Shown here: positions 41,139 through 50,276 of the stretch, one piece after another
Layout of the letters: every line of letters begins with the position of its first letter
Numbering within the stretch: position 1 is the first letter of the stretch
Assembly (NCBI RefSeq): GCF_039537705.1
Contig: NZ_BAABBA010000016.1
Location: 1-64,000 of the forward strand
DNA from: Georgenia daeguensis
GTDB lineage: Bacteria > Actinomycetota > Actinomycetes > Actinomycetales > Actinomycetaceae
Direction of reading: 5' to 3'
Length of the DNA stretch: 64,000 nucleotides
Program-made: the position numbers and the translations under genes
The notes under the pieces: generated by a model
What the model was told of the DNA's origin: nothing
What the model saw: only the letters and a program-made list of their open reading frames with translations
The model's database searches: none

Positions 41139-43409
41139 GTGGACTACGGCCACCCCCTGCAGTTCGGCACCTTCATCACGCCGACGAACGACCGGCCGCA
41201 GGCCCCGGTCGACCTCGCCCGCCTGAGCGAGGACCTCGGCTACGACCTGGCCACGTTCCAGGACCACCCCTACCAGCCCCGCTTCCACGACACCTGGACC
41301 CTGCTGAGCTGGGTCGCTGCGAGGACCACGCGGATCCACCTGGCGGCCAACGTCCTCAACGTCCCCATGCGCCCGCCCGCCGTGGTCGCCCGGGCCGCGG
41401 CGAGTCTGGACCTGATGTCCCGCGGCCGGGTCGAGCTCGCGCTCGGCGCCGGCTTCTTCTGGGACGCGATGGCGGCCATGGGCGTCCCCCGCCTGGACCC
41501 CGGGGAGTCGGTCGACGCCCTGGCGGAGGCGATCGACGTCGTCCGCGGTATCTGGGCCGCCGACTCCCGGTCCCCGCTGAGTCACGTCGGTGAGCACTAC
41601 CGTCTGCAGGGTGCCGAGCGCGGCCCGGCCCCCGCGCACAACATCCCCGTCTGGGTCGGCGGGGGCAAGCCCCGCATGCTCCGGCTGATCGGCGAGCGGG
41701 CCGACGGCTGGATCGTCCCCGGCGCCACCGCGGGCCTGCGTGACCTCGCCGCCGGCAACGCCCGCATCGACGCCGCCGCCACCGCGGCCGGCCGCGACCC
41801 CCGCGAGATCCGCCGCATCGTCAACGTCTCCGGCCGCTTCACCCCGACACCGGGCGGGTTCCTCACCGGACCCGCGGAGCAGTGGGTCGAGGAGCTGCTG
41901 CCGCACGTCGTCGAGGACGGCGCCGGCACCATCATCCTCGCCTCCGACGACCCGGAGGCGCTGCGCCGCTTCGCCGGCGAGGTCGCCCCCGCCCTGCGCG
42001 AGGCCGTCGACACCGAGCGCGCCACCCGGGGAACCCCGGTCGGCGTCGTGCCCAGCATCCGTATCCGGGCCAGGCGGCGCGAGGGCATCGACTACGACCA
42101 TCTTCCGGCCGGGCTGCGCGGCGGCGCCGTCGAGCCCGGTGACGCCGCCTACCCGACCGTCCGGTCGGGGTACATGCGCGGCGGGTCACCCGGGTTGGTG
42201 CTCCGGGTCCACGACGCCGCCGAGGTCGCCGACGCCCTGACGTTCGCCCGCGCCCAGCCCGTGCCCCTGTCCGTCCGCAGCGGCGGCCACGGCATCTCCG
42301 GGCGCTCCACCAACAACGGCGGCATCATCATCGATCTGTCGCCCATGAATCGGATCGACGTCCTCGACGAGACCACCCGCCTGGTCCGGATCGAGGCCGG
42401 CGCCCGCTGGGGCGACGTCGCCGAGGCCCTCCAGCCCCGCGGCTGGGCGCTCAGCTCCGGTGACTACGGCGGCGTCGGCGTGGGCGGCCTGGCCACCACC
42501 GGCGGCATCGGCTTCCTCGGCCGCCAGCACGGCCTGACCATCGACCACCTCCGCGCCGCCGAGATCGTGCTCGCCGACGGCAGCCTCGTCCGCACCAGCG
42601 AGACCGAGAGCCCCGACCTGTTCTGGGCCATCCGCGGGGCGGGGTTCAACTTCGGCATCGTCACCGCCTTCGAGTTCCAGGCCGACGAGGTCGGCGACCT
42701 CGGCTACGCCCAGCTCATCTTCGACGCCACGGACACCGCAGCCTTCCTGGAGAGCTGGGGCGCCGCCGTCGAGGCCGCACCGCGGGACCTGACCAGCTTC
42801 CTCATCATCGGCCGCCCCCGCGACGGGCGCGTGATCGCCCAGACCATGACCGTCATCGACTCCGACGACCCCGACACCATCCTCGCCCGGCTCCGGCCCT
42901 TCGCCGGCCTCGGCCCGCTCGTGGGCCAGCAGGTCCAGATCACCCCCTACACCGGCATCGTCACCCCGCCCGAGGGCATGCACGCCGGCCAGGGCGAACC
43001 GATCAGCCGCACCGGTCTGCTCGAGCACCTCACGCCCGAGTTCGCGGCTGACGCCGCCCGCCTCATCGCCAGCGGGGAGTCCTACTGGTTCCAGATCCGC
43101 GCCATGGGCGGCGCGATCGCCGACGTCGCCCCCGACGCCACCGCCTTCGCGCACCGCTCGGCGAACTTCCAGGTCGTCGCCATGGGCGCCAGCCGCACCC
43201 GCCTGGACCCGATCTGGGACGCGATGCGCCGGCACTTCACCGGCCTGTACGCCAGCTTCGAGACCGACACCCGCCCGGAGCGGCTCCTCGAGGCCTACCC
43301 GCCCCGGACCCTCGACCGGCTGCGCGACCTCAAGCGTCGCTACGACCCCGACAACGCCTTCCGCGACAACTTCAACATCGACCCCGCCCACGAACCCGCG
43401 CGCCCATAG
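41139..43409 (+). CDS. Fusion protein: LLM oxidoreductase + FAD-binding (berberine-bridge-type) oxidoreductase
   Basis: 756 aa in one open frame. Residues 1-295 are an LLM domain with high similarity to the preceding gene (TFQDHPYQPRFHDTWTLLSW, RPPAVVARAAASLDL). After a linker rich in Arg, residues about 320-756 form a PCMH-type FAD domain: 'PGLVLRVHDAAEVADALTFARA', RSGGHGISGRSTNNGG with His384 as the likely covalent-FAD ligand, and a C-terminal berberine-bridge-like end 'LKRRYDPDNAFRDNFNIDP'. These domains are normally separate proteins. GTG start at 41139 with AGAGAGAG upstream. The reaction is unknown; a flavin/F420 relay is inference. Confidence 0.88.
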   Translation: MDYGHPLQFGTFITPTNDRPQAPVDLARLSEDLGYDLATFQDHPYQPRFHDTWTLLSWVAARTTRIHLAANVLNVPMRPPAVVARAAASLDLMSRGRVELALGAGFFWDAMAAMGVPRLDPGESVDALAEAIDVVRGIWAADSRSPLSHVGEHYRLQGAERGPAPAHNIPVWVGGGKPRMLRLIGERADGWIVPGATAGLRDLAAGNARIDAAATAAGRDPREIRRIVNVSGRFTPTPGGFLTGPAEQWVEELLPHVVEDGAGTIILASDDPEALRRFAGEVAPALREAVDTERATRGTPVGVVPSIRIRARRREGIDYDHLPAGLRGGAVEPGDAAYPTVRSGYMRGGSPGLVLRVHDAAEVADALTFARAQPVPLSVRSGGHGISGRSTNNGGIIIDLSPMNRIDVLDETTRLVRIEAGARWGDVAEALQPRGWALSSGDYGGVGVGGLATTGGIGFLGRQHGLTIDHLRAAEIVLADGSLVRTSETESPDLFWAIRGAGFNFGIVTAFEFQADEVGDLGYAQLIFDATDTAAFLESWGAAVEAAPRDLTSFLIIGRPRDGRVIAQTMTVIDSDDPDTILARLRPFAGLGPLVGQQVQITPYTGIVTPPEGMHAGQGEPISRTGLLEHLTPEFAADAARLIASGESYWFQIRAMGGAIADVAPDATAFAHRSANFQVVAMGASRTRLDPIWDAMRRHFTGLYASFETDTRPERLLEAYPPRTLDRLRDLKRRYDPDNAFRDNFNIDPAHEPARP

Positions 43410-43442
43410 CGGCAGCCGCCCTTCGTGCTGCGGAGCGGGCTC

Positions 43443-44054
43443 CTAGTCCGCGACGACGGCGCAGGCCACCCGTCCGCCGGCGTCCCCGGTGGCGCGGGTC
43501 GTCGCGTCCGGTCCGTCAGGCGCGTAGCGCTCCGGGATGTTGGCGAAGTTGTCCCGGCCCGCGTGGATCATGACGGCGCTCCCGTCGTCGTCGAGCAGGT
43601 CGTCCTCGTCGAAGGCGTCGGTCTCGAACGTCAGCGTCGCCCGCCCGTCCTCGTCGACGAACAGCGACGGCAGGTCACCGATGTGCTGACCGTGGTCGGC
43701 CTCCCCGGCACCGAGGTGGCCACCGGCGGAGAGGAAGTCGCCCACCTGCTCGGGGTCTGACGGGTTCGCGCTGTCCGGCTCGCACTTCCCGATCCCGTGG
43801 ACGTGGAACGCGTGGAAGCCCGGCTCCAGGTCGCTGACCCGGACCGCGACGCGGGTCCTGCCGTCGTCGGTGTCGATCCGGACCCTGCCGAGCGAGTCGC
43901 CGTCGTCGTCGCGGAAGGTTCCGGACAGGTCCCAGCCGCCGTGGTGGTGGCCGTGACCGCCCCCGTGGTCGCCGTCCCCGCCGAAGCTCAATATCCCGCC
44001 CGTCGCCAGCAGGATCCCGGCAGATGCGGCGCTGGCCATCATCGCTCTCCGCAT
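43443..44054 (-). CDS. sodC: Exported Cu,Zn superoxide dismutase
   Basis: 203-aa enzyme with a signal peptide (about 1-25) and a His-rich stretch (DHGGGHGHHHGG, about residues 29-40) before the catalytic domain. Copper/zinc ligands appear in 'GFHAFHVHGIGKCE', 'SAGGHLGAGEADHGQHIGDLP' and 'VMIHAGRDNFANIP', and the two Cys of the disulfide (GKCE and VACAV) are present. It detoxifies superoxide outside the membrane. AAGGAGG precedes the ATG. It is divergent from the copper ATPase. Confidence 0.95.
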   Translation of the reverse strand: MRRAMMASAASAGILLATGGILSFGGDGDHGGGHGHHHGGWDLSGTFRDDDGDSLGRVRIDTDDGRTRVAVRVSDLEPGFHAFHVHGIGKCEPDSANPSDPEQVGDFLSAGGHLGAGEADHGQHIGDLPSLFVDEDGRATLTFETDAFDEDDLLDDDGSAVMIHAGRDNFANIPERYAPDGPDATTRATGDAGGRVACAVVAD

Positions 44055-44185
44055 GACTTCCTCCTTCGGTGGTCGGCCGAGGCGGGCTCGCCCAGGAACG
44101 TGGAGCGCCCGCTCGGCGGTCGTCCCCAGGTGCGCGACCCCGATGTCGCGCGGTCCCCGGCGCCCACATTGTGTCCTGGCGGCTA

Positions 44186-44210
44186 TGACACGACCGTCAC
44201 CGCCGTGTCA
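44186..44210. promoter_or_regulatory. Inverted repeat in sodC upstream region
   Basis: TGACACG (44186-44192) and CGTGTCA (44204-44210), 7-bp arms, 11-nt spacing. Position, about 140 bases upstream of sodC, would fit an activator or repressor site, but no regulator is known. Confidence 0.4.
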
Positions 44211-44315
44211 CCCACGCGTCGCCCTCTCGGCGGGCAGCGCCTCCCGGCGGGCTACGGCCCGGATGAAGAAATGACGAACTTTCGGAAATCGGGAACACGG
44301 CGCGCACGCGGGGGG

Positions 44316-44344
44316 TTGTGCCGCATACCCCATGGGGGTATCAA
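44316..44344 (+). promoter_or_regulatory. Copper-responsive promoter with CsoR-like operator
   Basis: -35 TTGTGC (44316-44321) and -10 TATCAA (44339-44344) are 17 bases apart. The spacer and -10 contain the near-perfect palindrome ATACCCCATGGGGGTAT (44325-44341), the TACCCC-GGGGTA type bound by CsoR copper repressors. The predicted start is about 20 bases before the ATPase ATG. No csoR gene is in the window. Confidence 0.72.
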
Positions 44345-44372
44345 TAAGGGGACAGGCAGGAGGCCTCGGGCG

Positions 44373-46718
44373 ATGAACAGCACTGAGCACAGGCACCACG
44401 ACCACGGCGACACCGGCGCGGAGACCCCGGTGCACGACCGTCACGGCGGTCACGACGACAACGGCCCGCTGGCGCCGGTGCATGACCGTCACGGCGGTCA
44501 CGACGCCGGGCAGCTGGCCGACGCGGGCCAGCACCTGCCCGTCGCGGTGGGCGCCGACCACCAGGACGACGGGCACCAGGGGCGCCCGGGGCACGACGCC
44601 CATGCCGGGCATGGCGCCCACGACGCGCACGACGCGCACGGCGCCCAGGGCGCCCATGCCGGGCACGGTGGCCACGGCGGCCACGGGGACCACGTCGGGA
44701 TGTTCCGTCGCCTCTTCTGGATCAACCTCGTCCTTGCGGTCCCCGCGGTGCTGCTCAGCGGCATGTTCGCGGACCTGCTCGGCTACTCACTGCCGGAGAT
44801 CCCCGGCCTGGCGTACGTCGCGCCGGTCCTGGGCACGGTCATCTACGCCTGGGGCGGCCGCCCGTTCCTGACCGGCGCCGTGTCGGAGGTCCGCGCCCGC
44901 AAGCCCGGGATGATGCTCCTCATCGGCATGGCGATCACCGTGGGCTTCGTCGCCTCGTGGGGGGCGACGCTCGGCGTCCTCTCGCCGGAGCTCGACTTCT
45001 GGTGGGAGCTGGCGCTCCTGGTCGTCATCATGCTGCTCGGCCACTGGCTGGAGATGCGCGCGCTCGCCAAGACCTCCTCGGCCCTGGACGCCCTCGCCGC
45101 TCTCCTGCCGGACCAGGCGGAGAAGGTCGACGGCGACCGCGTCGTCACCGTCGCTCCCGCCGACCTGCGGCTCGGCGACGTGGTGATCGTCCGGCCCGGC
45201 GGACGCATCCCTGCCGACGGGACCGTCGTCGACGGCGCCGCGGACGTCGACGAGTCGATGATCACCGGTGAGTCGCGGCCCGTGCGGCGCGAGACCGGCG
45301 CCCACGTGGTCGCCGGCACCGTGGCGACGGACAACGCGCTGCGGGTGCGGGTCGACGCCGTCGGCGACGACACCGCCCTGGCCGGCATCCAGCGGCTGGT
45401 CGCCGAGGCGCAGTCCTCCACCACCCGTGCCCAGCTCCTCGCCGACCGGGCCGCCGGCTGGTTGTTCTGGTTCGCCCTGGTGGCTGCGGTCGTCACCATC
45501 GCCGTGTGGTCCGCCGTCGGCAGCCCCGACTTCGCCGTCGTCAGGGCGATCACCGTCCTGGTCATCGCCTGCCCCCACGCTCTCGGCCTGGCGATCCCGC
45601 TCGTGGTGTCGATCTCGACCGAGCGCGCCGCCCGGGCCGGGGTCCTGGTCAAGGACCGCGCGGCGCTGGAACGCATGCGCACGGTCGACGCCGTCCTCTT
45701 CGACAAGACCGGCACCCTCACCAGGGGCGAGCCCGCCCTGCACGACGTCGAGACCACCGGGCTGGGCCAGGACGAGCTCCTCGCTCTCGCGGCGGCCGCC
45801 GAGTCCGACAGCGAGCACCCGCTGGCCCGGGCCATCACCGCCGCGGCGGAGGAACGGGGGCTGGACGTGCTGCGCGCGACCGACTTCTCCGCCTCGACCG
45901 CCGTCGGTGTCACGGCGACCGTGGACGGGCGCACGGTCGCCGTCGGCGGACCCAACCTGCTGGCCGAGCACGGCCTGGAGCCGATGCCGCGGACGGTGGC
46001 GTGGTCCGACCGGGGCGCGATCGTCCTGCACGTGCTCGTTGACGGGCAGGTGGCGGGGGCGCTGGCCCTGGAGGACGAGGTGCGCCAGGAGTCCCGCGAG
46101 GCGGTCGACGCCCTGCACGCCCTCGGCGTCCACGTCGTGATGATCACCGGCGACGCCGAACCGGTCGCCCGGGCCGTCGCGGCCGAGATCGGCATCGACC
46201 AGGTCTTCGCGGGCGTCCGCCCCGAGAACAAGAGCGAGAAGGTCCTCGAGCTGCAGCGGCAGGGACGCACCGTCGCCATGGTCGGCGACGGCGTCAACGA
46301 CGCACCGGCCCTCGCCCAGGCCGACGTCGGCATCGCCATCGGCGCCGGCACGGACGTCGCGATCGCCTCGGCCGGCGTCATCCTCGCCTCCGACGACCCG
46401 CGCTCGGTGCTCTCGGTCATCCAGCTCTCGCGCGCCGGGTACCGGAAGATGAAGCAGAACCTGTGGTGGGCGGCCGGGTACAACATCGCCGCCGTCCCGC
46501 TGGCCGCCGGCATCCTCGCCCCGGTGGGGTTCGTGCTGCCCGTGGAGATCGGTGCGCTGCTCATGTCTGCCTCGACCATCGTCGTCGCCGCCAACGCCCA
46601 GATCCTGCGCCGGCTCGACCTGAGTCCCGAGGCCTCGACCGCCGCCGCCCACGGCGCGGCGCAGGTCCCGAGGTCCGCGGCCACGCGCACGCGCGAGGCC
46701 GAGATGGCTCGTCGCTGA
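44373..46718 (+). CDS. copB: CopB-type (P1B-3) copper-translocating P-type ATPase
   Basis: 781-aa membrane ATPase. Instead of HMA domains it has a long His/Asp/Gly-rich N-terminus (about residues 6-113) with repeated HDRHGGH and HAGHGAHDAH. The transport helix has CPH (400-402), the marker of the Cu(II)/Ag P1B-3 group. Phosphorylation Asp444 in DKTGT, HP in SEHPLARA, and the hinge GDGVNDAPALA are intact. Signal: AGGAGG before the ATG. It exports copper from the cytosol; the CsoR-like operator explains its induction. Confidence 0.95.
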   Translation: MNSTEHRHHDHGDTGAETPVHDRHGGHDDNGPLAPVHDRHGGHDAGQLADAGQHLPVAVGADHQDDGHQGRPGHDAHAGHGAHDAHDAHGAQGAHAGHGGHGGHGDHVGMFRRLFWINLVLAVPAVLLSGMFADLLGYSLPEIPGLAYVAPVLGTVIYAWGGRPFLTGAVSEVRARKPGMMLLIGMAITVGFVASWGATLGVLSPELDFWWELALLVVIMLLGHWLEMRALAKTSSALDALAALLPDQAEKVDGDRVVTVAPADLRLGDVVIVRPGGRIPADGTVVDGAADVDESMITGESRPVRRETGAHVVAGTVATDNALRVRVDAVGDDTALAGIQRLVAEAQSSTTRAQLLADRAAGWLFWFALVAAVVTIAVWSAVGSPDFAVVRAITVLVIACPHALGLAIPLVVSISTERAARAGVLVKDRAALERMRTVDAVLFDKTGTLTRGEPALHDVETTGLGQDELLALAAAAESDSEHPLARAITAAAEERGLDVLRATDFSASTAVGVTATVDGRTVAVGGPNLLAEHGLEPMPRTVAWSDRGAIVLHVLVDGQVAGALALEDEVRQESREAVDALHALGVHVVMITGDAEPVARAVAAEIGIDQVFAGVRPENKSEKVLELQRQGRTVAMVGDGVNDAPALAQADVGIAIGAGTDVAIASAGVILASDDPRSVLSVIQLSRAGYRKMKQNLWWAAGYNIAAVPLAAGILAPVGFVLPVEIGALLMSASTIVVAANAQILRRLDLSPEASTAAAHGAAQVPRSAATRTREAEMARR

Positions 46719-46783
46719 GAGGGCGCAGGCAACCGCCCGGCCGCCGTCGGCCCGCGCAGGTGTACCCGGCCGGTCGGGTGCAG

Positions 46784-48143
46784 CTACGAGCCGTCCGGCG
46801 GCCGGGCACGTACCAGCGGGCTCTTGCCCAGGGGCGTCCTGGGGATGGCGCCCACCACCTCCACCCTGACCCGGGTCCGGCGGGCGCCCGCGCTCCTGAG
46901 CCGTTCGACCAGCCGGTCCTCCACGCCGCTCGTGCTGAGGCGCGGCCCGGCGGTCAGCAGCACCCGCAGACCGTCGGCCTCCTGGACCACCTGCCAGCCG
47001 GTGAGCGGGAGGCCGTCGAGGACGTCGTGGAAGACGTTGGGGTGCACGCTGACCGGGCCTCTCGCCGGGGAGCGAGAGGACGTCCTCCCGGCGGCCCTCG
47101 ACGCACTCCAGGGTCCTGAACGGCCGCCCGCACGGGCAGGGGCGCGTGCTCAGCGCCACACGGTCGGACAACTCGTACCGGATCAGCGGCAGCGTGCGTG
47201 AGAAGAGCACCGTCACCAGGAGCCTCGACCCCGTCGTCCCGGGCGGTACCTCCGCGCCGGCGTCGTCGACCGCCTCGCAGATCACCAGGTCCTCGTAGAG
47301 GTGCATGCGGCGGTGCTCGCACGGTGAGGCCAGCCCGGCGGTCTCCGTCGCCGCGTAGACGTTGTGCGGCTCGGTGGCCCAGGCCTGCGCCAGCTCCGCG
47401 GCCACGGCGGGGCTCAGGACCTCCGAGGCCGACATGACCGCCTGCGGCGCGATGCGCAGCCGGCCCGCACGCTGCTCGGCAGCCAGGGGGCGCAGCGCCG
47501 AGGGGTAGCCGACCAGCAGCCGCGGTCCGAAGGCGTTGAGCGCGGAGACGGTCTGGTCGAGAGGCGCCGTGGCGTCGAGGCGCAGCGTGGGCACCAGTGA
47601 GGAGTGGAGCGACGCGCCGACGACGGCCGACTGGTGAGTGGGGACCAGGGAGCTCACGACCGCCACCCGCAAGGGGTGACGGACGCCGACGCGCACCCCG
47701 GCCCAGTCGTTGGCCCGTGCGTACGAGGCGAGGACGGCCGCCCACTCCGCGCGGTTCCAGACGAACACGCCCCGACGGCCGGTGGTGCCCGCGGTGGCGG
47801 CCACCCACCAGCGCCCTCGCCATGGCCTGCCTGGGTCCCCGCGCTCCGCCGTGAGGCTGCGCAGGTGCTCCTCGAGGTCGGCCAGCCGGAGCCCGGGGGC
47901 GGTGACGACGTCGTCGAACGAGCTCATGAGGTCCGCCTTGGTGACGACCGGGAGGTCGCGCAGCGGGGCGGCGGCGAGACCGGCGTGCAGGCGGCGGTAG
48001 AACGGGGAGCGGGTGTAGGCGTGGTTCCGCAGCGCCTCCAGAGCGCGCCGGTCGTGGGCCGCCAGCCGCTCGTGGTTCCAGCCGTCCCGGGAACGCCACG
48101 CGGATCGCAGAGCCAGGGTGCGTGCAAGCAGCGAGCTGTCCAT
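46784..48143 (-). pseudogene. Phenylacetate-CoA-ligase-like adenylating enzyme, disrupted by a frameshift
   Basis: The N-terminal part (about 360 codons from 48143) encodes an AMP-forming enzyme of the phenylacetate-CoA ligase/coenzyme F390-synthetase-like family: 'AGTTGRRGVFVWNRAEW' is the ATP-binding loop, 'YAATETAGLASPCEHRRMHLYED' the acyl-adenylate region. The C-terminal domain (VHPNVFHDVLDGLPLTGWQ... PLGKSPL, with the catalytic-type Lys) continues in another frame and ends at 46784. The frames change at about 47051-47075. A sequencing error or real inactivation are both possible. It has no clear link to copper genes around it. Confidence 0.75.
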
Positions 48144-48373
48144 GACCTGAGGGTGACACCGGCGGGCGCGGTGGAGATACCGGTCGGGCCGTTCCTCCGC
48201 GCGGACAGCACGGGAATCCCTCGGTGCCTGGCTCTCCGGCTCGCCGAGGTTCCGGGCGCCTTCTTCATCATTTCTTGACCGAACGGCCACCGTCGCCCCG
48301 GCACTGCGGTCCGATGCTTCCACTCGGGCGTTGACACCCGCGCGAGCAGGCGCGAACCGAGTGGAGGACCGAC

Positions 48374-48676
48374 GTGGACGAGGACGAGCGGAACGTGAGG
48401 GTCACCGTGGTGCACGCACCCGCCTGCCACTTCTGCGACGACGCGGAGCGAGCGCTCAGCACCCTCGCCGGCCGGTTCCGGCTCGAGGTTCGAACGGTCG
48501 ACGTCGACTCCGCCGAGGGGCGTCACCTCCTCGCGGTCCACCGCCCGGCCCTGAATCCGCTCGTGCTCGTGGACGGGGTGTTCTTCAGCGCGGGGCGGCT
48601 GCCGCGGCGGAAGCTCGAGAAGCTTCTGGCCGCCCGTGCCGCGGGGCGCACCGCCCCCGCAGCGGTCGGGAAGTAG
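48374..48676 (+). CDS. Glutaredoxin/thioredoxin-like protein
   Basis: 100-aa small redox protein. The active site is CHFC within 'VVHAPACHFCDDAERAL'; 'LNPLVLVDGVFFSAGRLPRRKLEKLL' fits the glutaredoxin-like DUF836/thioredoxin fold. GTG start with GTGGAGG upstream. It is the first gene of a run that continues with CcdA-like and TlpA-like genes, so it may be the cytosolic electron source for the transmembrane thiol relay. Confidence 0.88.
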   Translation: MDEDERNVRVTVVHAPACHFCDDAERALSTLAGRFRLEVRTVDVDSAEGRHLLAVHRPALNPLVLVDGVFFSAGRLPRRKLEKLLAARAAGRTAPAAVGK

Positions 48677-48678
48677 CG

Positions 48679-49644
48679 GTGGGTACCGAGCTCCTCGCGA
48701 CCGGCAGCGTCCTCGCCGCGTTCTTCGCCGGCGGGGTCGCGCTCTTCGCCCCGTGCTGCATCGTGTTCCTGGCGCCGAGCTACCTCGCGGGGGCGGTCAA
48801 GAACCGGCTCTGGCGGCTGCTCCCCCTGACCTTCGTGTTCGCGGCAGGGCTGGCGCTCGTGCTCGTGCCCATCACGCTGGGCGTCAGCATGCTCGCCGGC
48901 GCCATCAACCAGTACCACGCCCAGCTCTACTGGGCCGGCGGCCTGCTGATGATCGCCCTGGCGGGCCTGTCCCTCTCCGGGAAGATGTGGTCGCTGCCCT
49001 CGTTCCTGCGGGCGCCGGACACCTCGCGGGGAGACACCGCGAGCTTCTTCGCGCTCGGGGTGTTCTCCGGGATCGCCTCCAGCTGCTGCGCCCCCGTGCT
49101 CGCCGGCGTCATGGCACTCTCGGCGCTCTCGGGATCGGCGGCCGGCGGCGTGGTGCTGGGGCTGGCGTACGTCTTCGGCATGGTCTTCCCCCTCTTCGTC
49201 ATGGCACTGGTGTGGGACCGGACCCGCCTCGGCGAGCGCAGGCTCTTCCGCGCCCGGCTGGTCAAGGTTCGTCTCGGCTCGCGCGTGCTGGCGACCAGCA
49301 CGGTCAACCTGGCGGTCGCGATCGGGTTCACGGTCATGGGCGTCTGGGTGATCACGCTGGCCGGCAGCGAGAGCATGACCGGTGGCACGGCGATGCAGAC
49401 CGCGGTCGGTGAGTGGCTCGCCGACGTCCTCGGCCGGCTCCAGACGGTGCTCGCGCCGGTCCCCGAGCCGGTTCTCGGCCTCGCCCTCCTGGCCCTCGCC
49501 GGAACTTTCGTCGTCGTCACCCTCCGCGACCGCCGCCGCGACCACACGCCCGCGCCCGAGACGTGCCACGAGGCCCACGCGGGCACGGCCGGCACCTGGG
49601 CCGACCAGCACGACGAGCACCGCCCGGAAGGACTGCCCCGATGA
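48679..49644 (+). CDS. CcdA-like transmembrane thiol-redox protein
   Basis: 321-aa membrane protein with about six helices. The two conserved Cys regions are visible: ALFAPCCIVFLAPSYLAGAV near residue 25 and IASSCCAPVLAGVMALSAL near residue 135. These shuttle electrons across the membrane in CcdA/DsbD proteins. The GTG start is 2 bases after the glutaredoxin stop. The C-terminal tail ends in a His/Glu-rich segment (CHEAHAGTAGTWADQHDEH), perhaps metal-binding. Its end overlaps the next gene (ATGA). Confidence 0.9.
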   Translation: MGTELLATGSVLAAFFAGGVALFAPCCIVFLAPSYLAGAVKNRLWRLLPLTFVFAAGLALVLVPITLGVSMLAGAINQYHAQLYWAGGLLMIALAGLSLSGKMWSLPSFLRAPDTSRGDTASFFALGVFSGIASSCCAPVLAGVMALSALSGSAAGGVVLGLAYVFGMVFPLFVMALVWDRTRLGERRLFRARLVKVRLGSRVLATSTVNLAVAIGFTVMGVWVITLAGSESMTGGTAMQTAVGEWLADVLGRLQTVLAPVPEPVLGLALLALAGTFVVVTLRDRRRDHTPAPETCHEAHAGTAGTWADQHDEHRPEGLPR

Positions 49645-50276
49645 CCTCCTCCGCCACCGCCCCCCGCCCGACCGCCAAGGAGCGGAAGACGCAGGCCCGC
49701 GCCGCGCGCGCACGGGCGGAGAGCGCGGTCGCTGCGCGCCGCGCACGCCACCGGCGCATCGCCTGGGTCGTCGGCCTGCTCGTCGTGGTCGCCGTCGTGG
49801 CCCTCGGACTGGCCAGCTCCCGCCAGACGTCCTCCGAGGGCACCCGCCTGGCCCCCGACTTCACCCTGCCGACCACGTCCGGCGGCACCGTCAGCCTGTC
49901 CGACCTCCGCGGCTCGCCGGTGGTGCTGTACTTCAACGAGGGTGCCGGGTGCGCGTCCTGCACGGTGCAGATGGTCGAGATCGAGAAGGAGCCCGGGTTC
50001 GCCGAGGCCGGGATCACGGTGCTGCCCGTCGTGATGAGCACCGCCGAGCAGATGCTGGCCGACATGCAGCGCTACGGCGCGACCACGCCGTACCTCCTCG
50101 ACGACGGCACCGTCTCCGAGGCCTACGGCACCCTGGGAACCGGCATGCACGAGGGCCTGCCCGGGCACGGCTTCGTGCTGATCGACGGCGAGGGCAACCA
50201 GCTGTGGCAGGGCGAGTACCCCTCCATGTGGCTGGAGCCGGGCCAGCTGCTGCACGAGGTCACCTCGCGCCTCTGA
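49641..50276 (+). CDS. TlpA/peroxiredoxin-like thiol-redox protein, membrane-anchored
   Basis: 211-aa protein with a basic N-terminus, one transmembrane helix (about 42-60), and a thioredoxin-like domain: 'APDFTLPTTSGGTVSLSDLRGSPVVLYFNEGAGCASCTVQM' with the redox pair CASC. AhpC/TSA family members have this layout. Together with the CcdA-like and glutaredoxin-like genes it forms a thiol relay to the outer face, useful for handling copper-bound or oxidised cysteines. GGAAGGA precedes the ATG. Confidence 0.88.
   Translation: MTSSATAPRPTAKERKTQARAARARAESAVAARRARHRRIAWVVGLLVVVAVVALGLASSRQTSSEGTRLAPDFTLPTTSGGTVSLSDLRGSPVVLYFNEGAGCASCTVQMVEIEKEPGFAEAGITVLPVVMSTAEQMLADMQRYGATTPYLLDDGTVSEAYGTLGTGMHEGLPGHGFVLIDGEGNQLWQGEYPSMWLEPGQLLHEVTSRL

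Larger units (their letters stand above)
44055..44372. other. Divergent sodC-copper ATPase regulatory region
   Basis: 318 bp without a gene. It holds an inverted repeat at 44186-44210 (TGACACG-11 nt-CGTGTCA) that may control sodC, and the copper ATPase promoter with a CsoR-like operator at 44316-44344. Confidence 0.8.

Noticed and set aside
44787..46732. Long minus-strand frames opposite copB, continuous with the frameshifted adenylating gene
   Set aside because: An artefact of GC bias; copB has all P-type ATPase motifs on the plus strand.
48331..48336. Perfect TTGACA upstream of the glutaredoxin-like gene
   Set aside because: No acceptable -10 at 16-18 bases, so it is not listed as a promoter.
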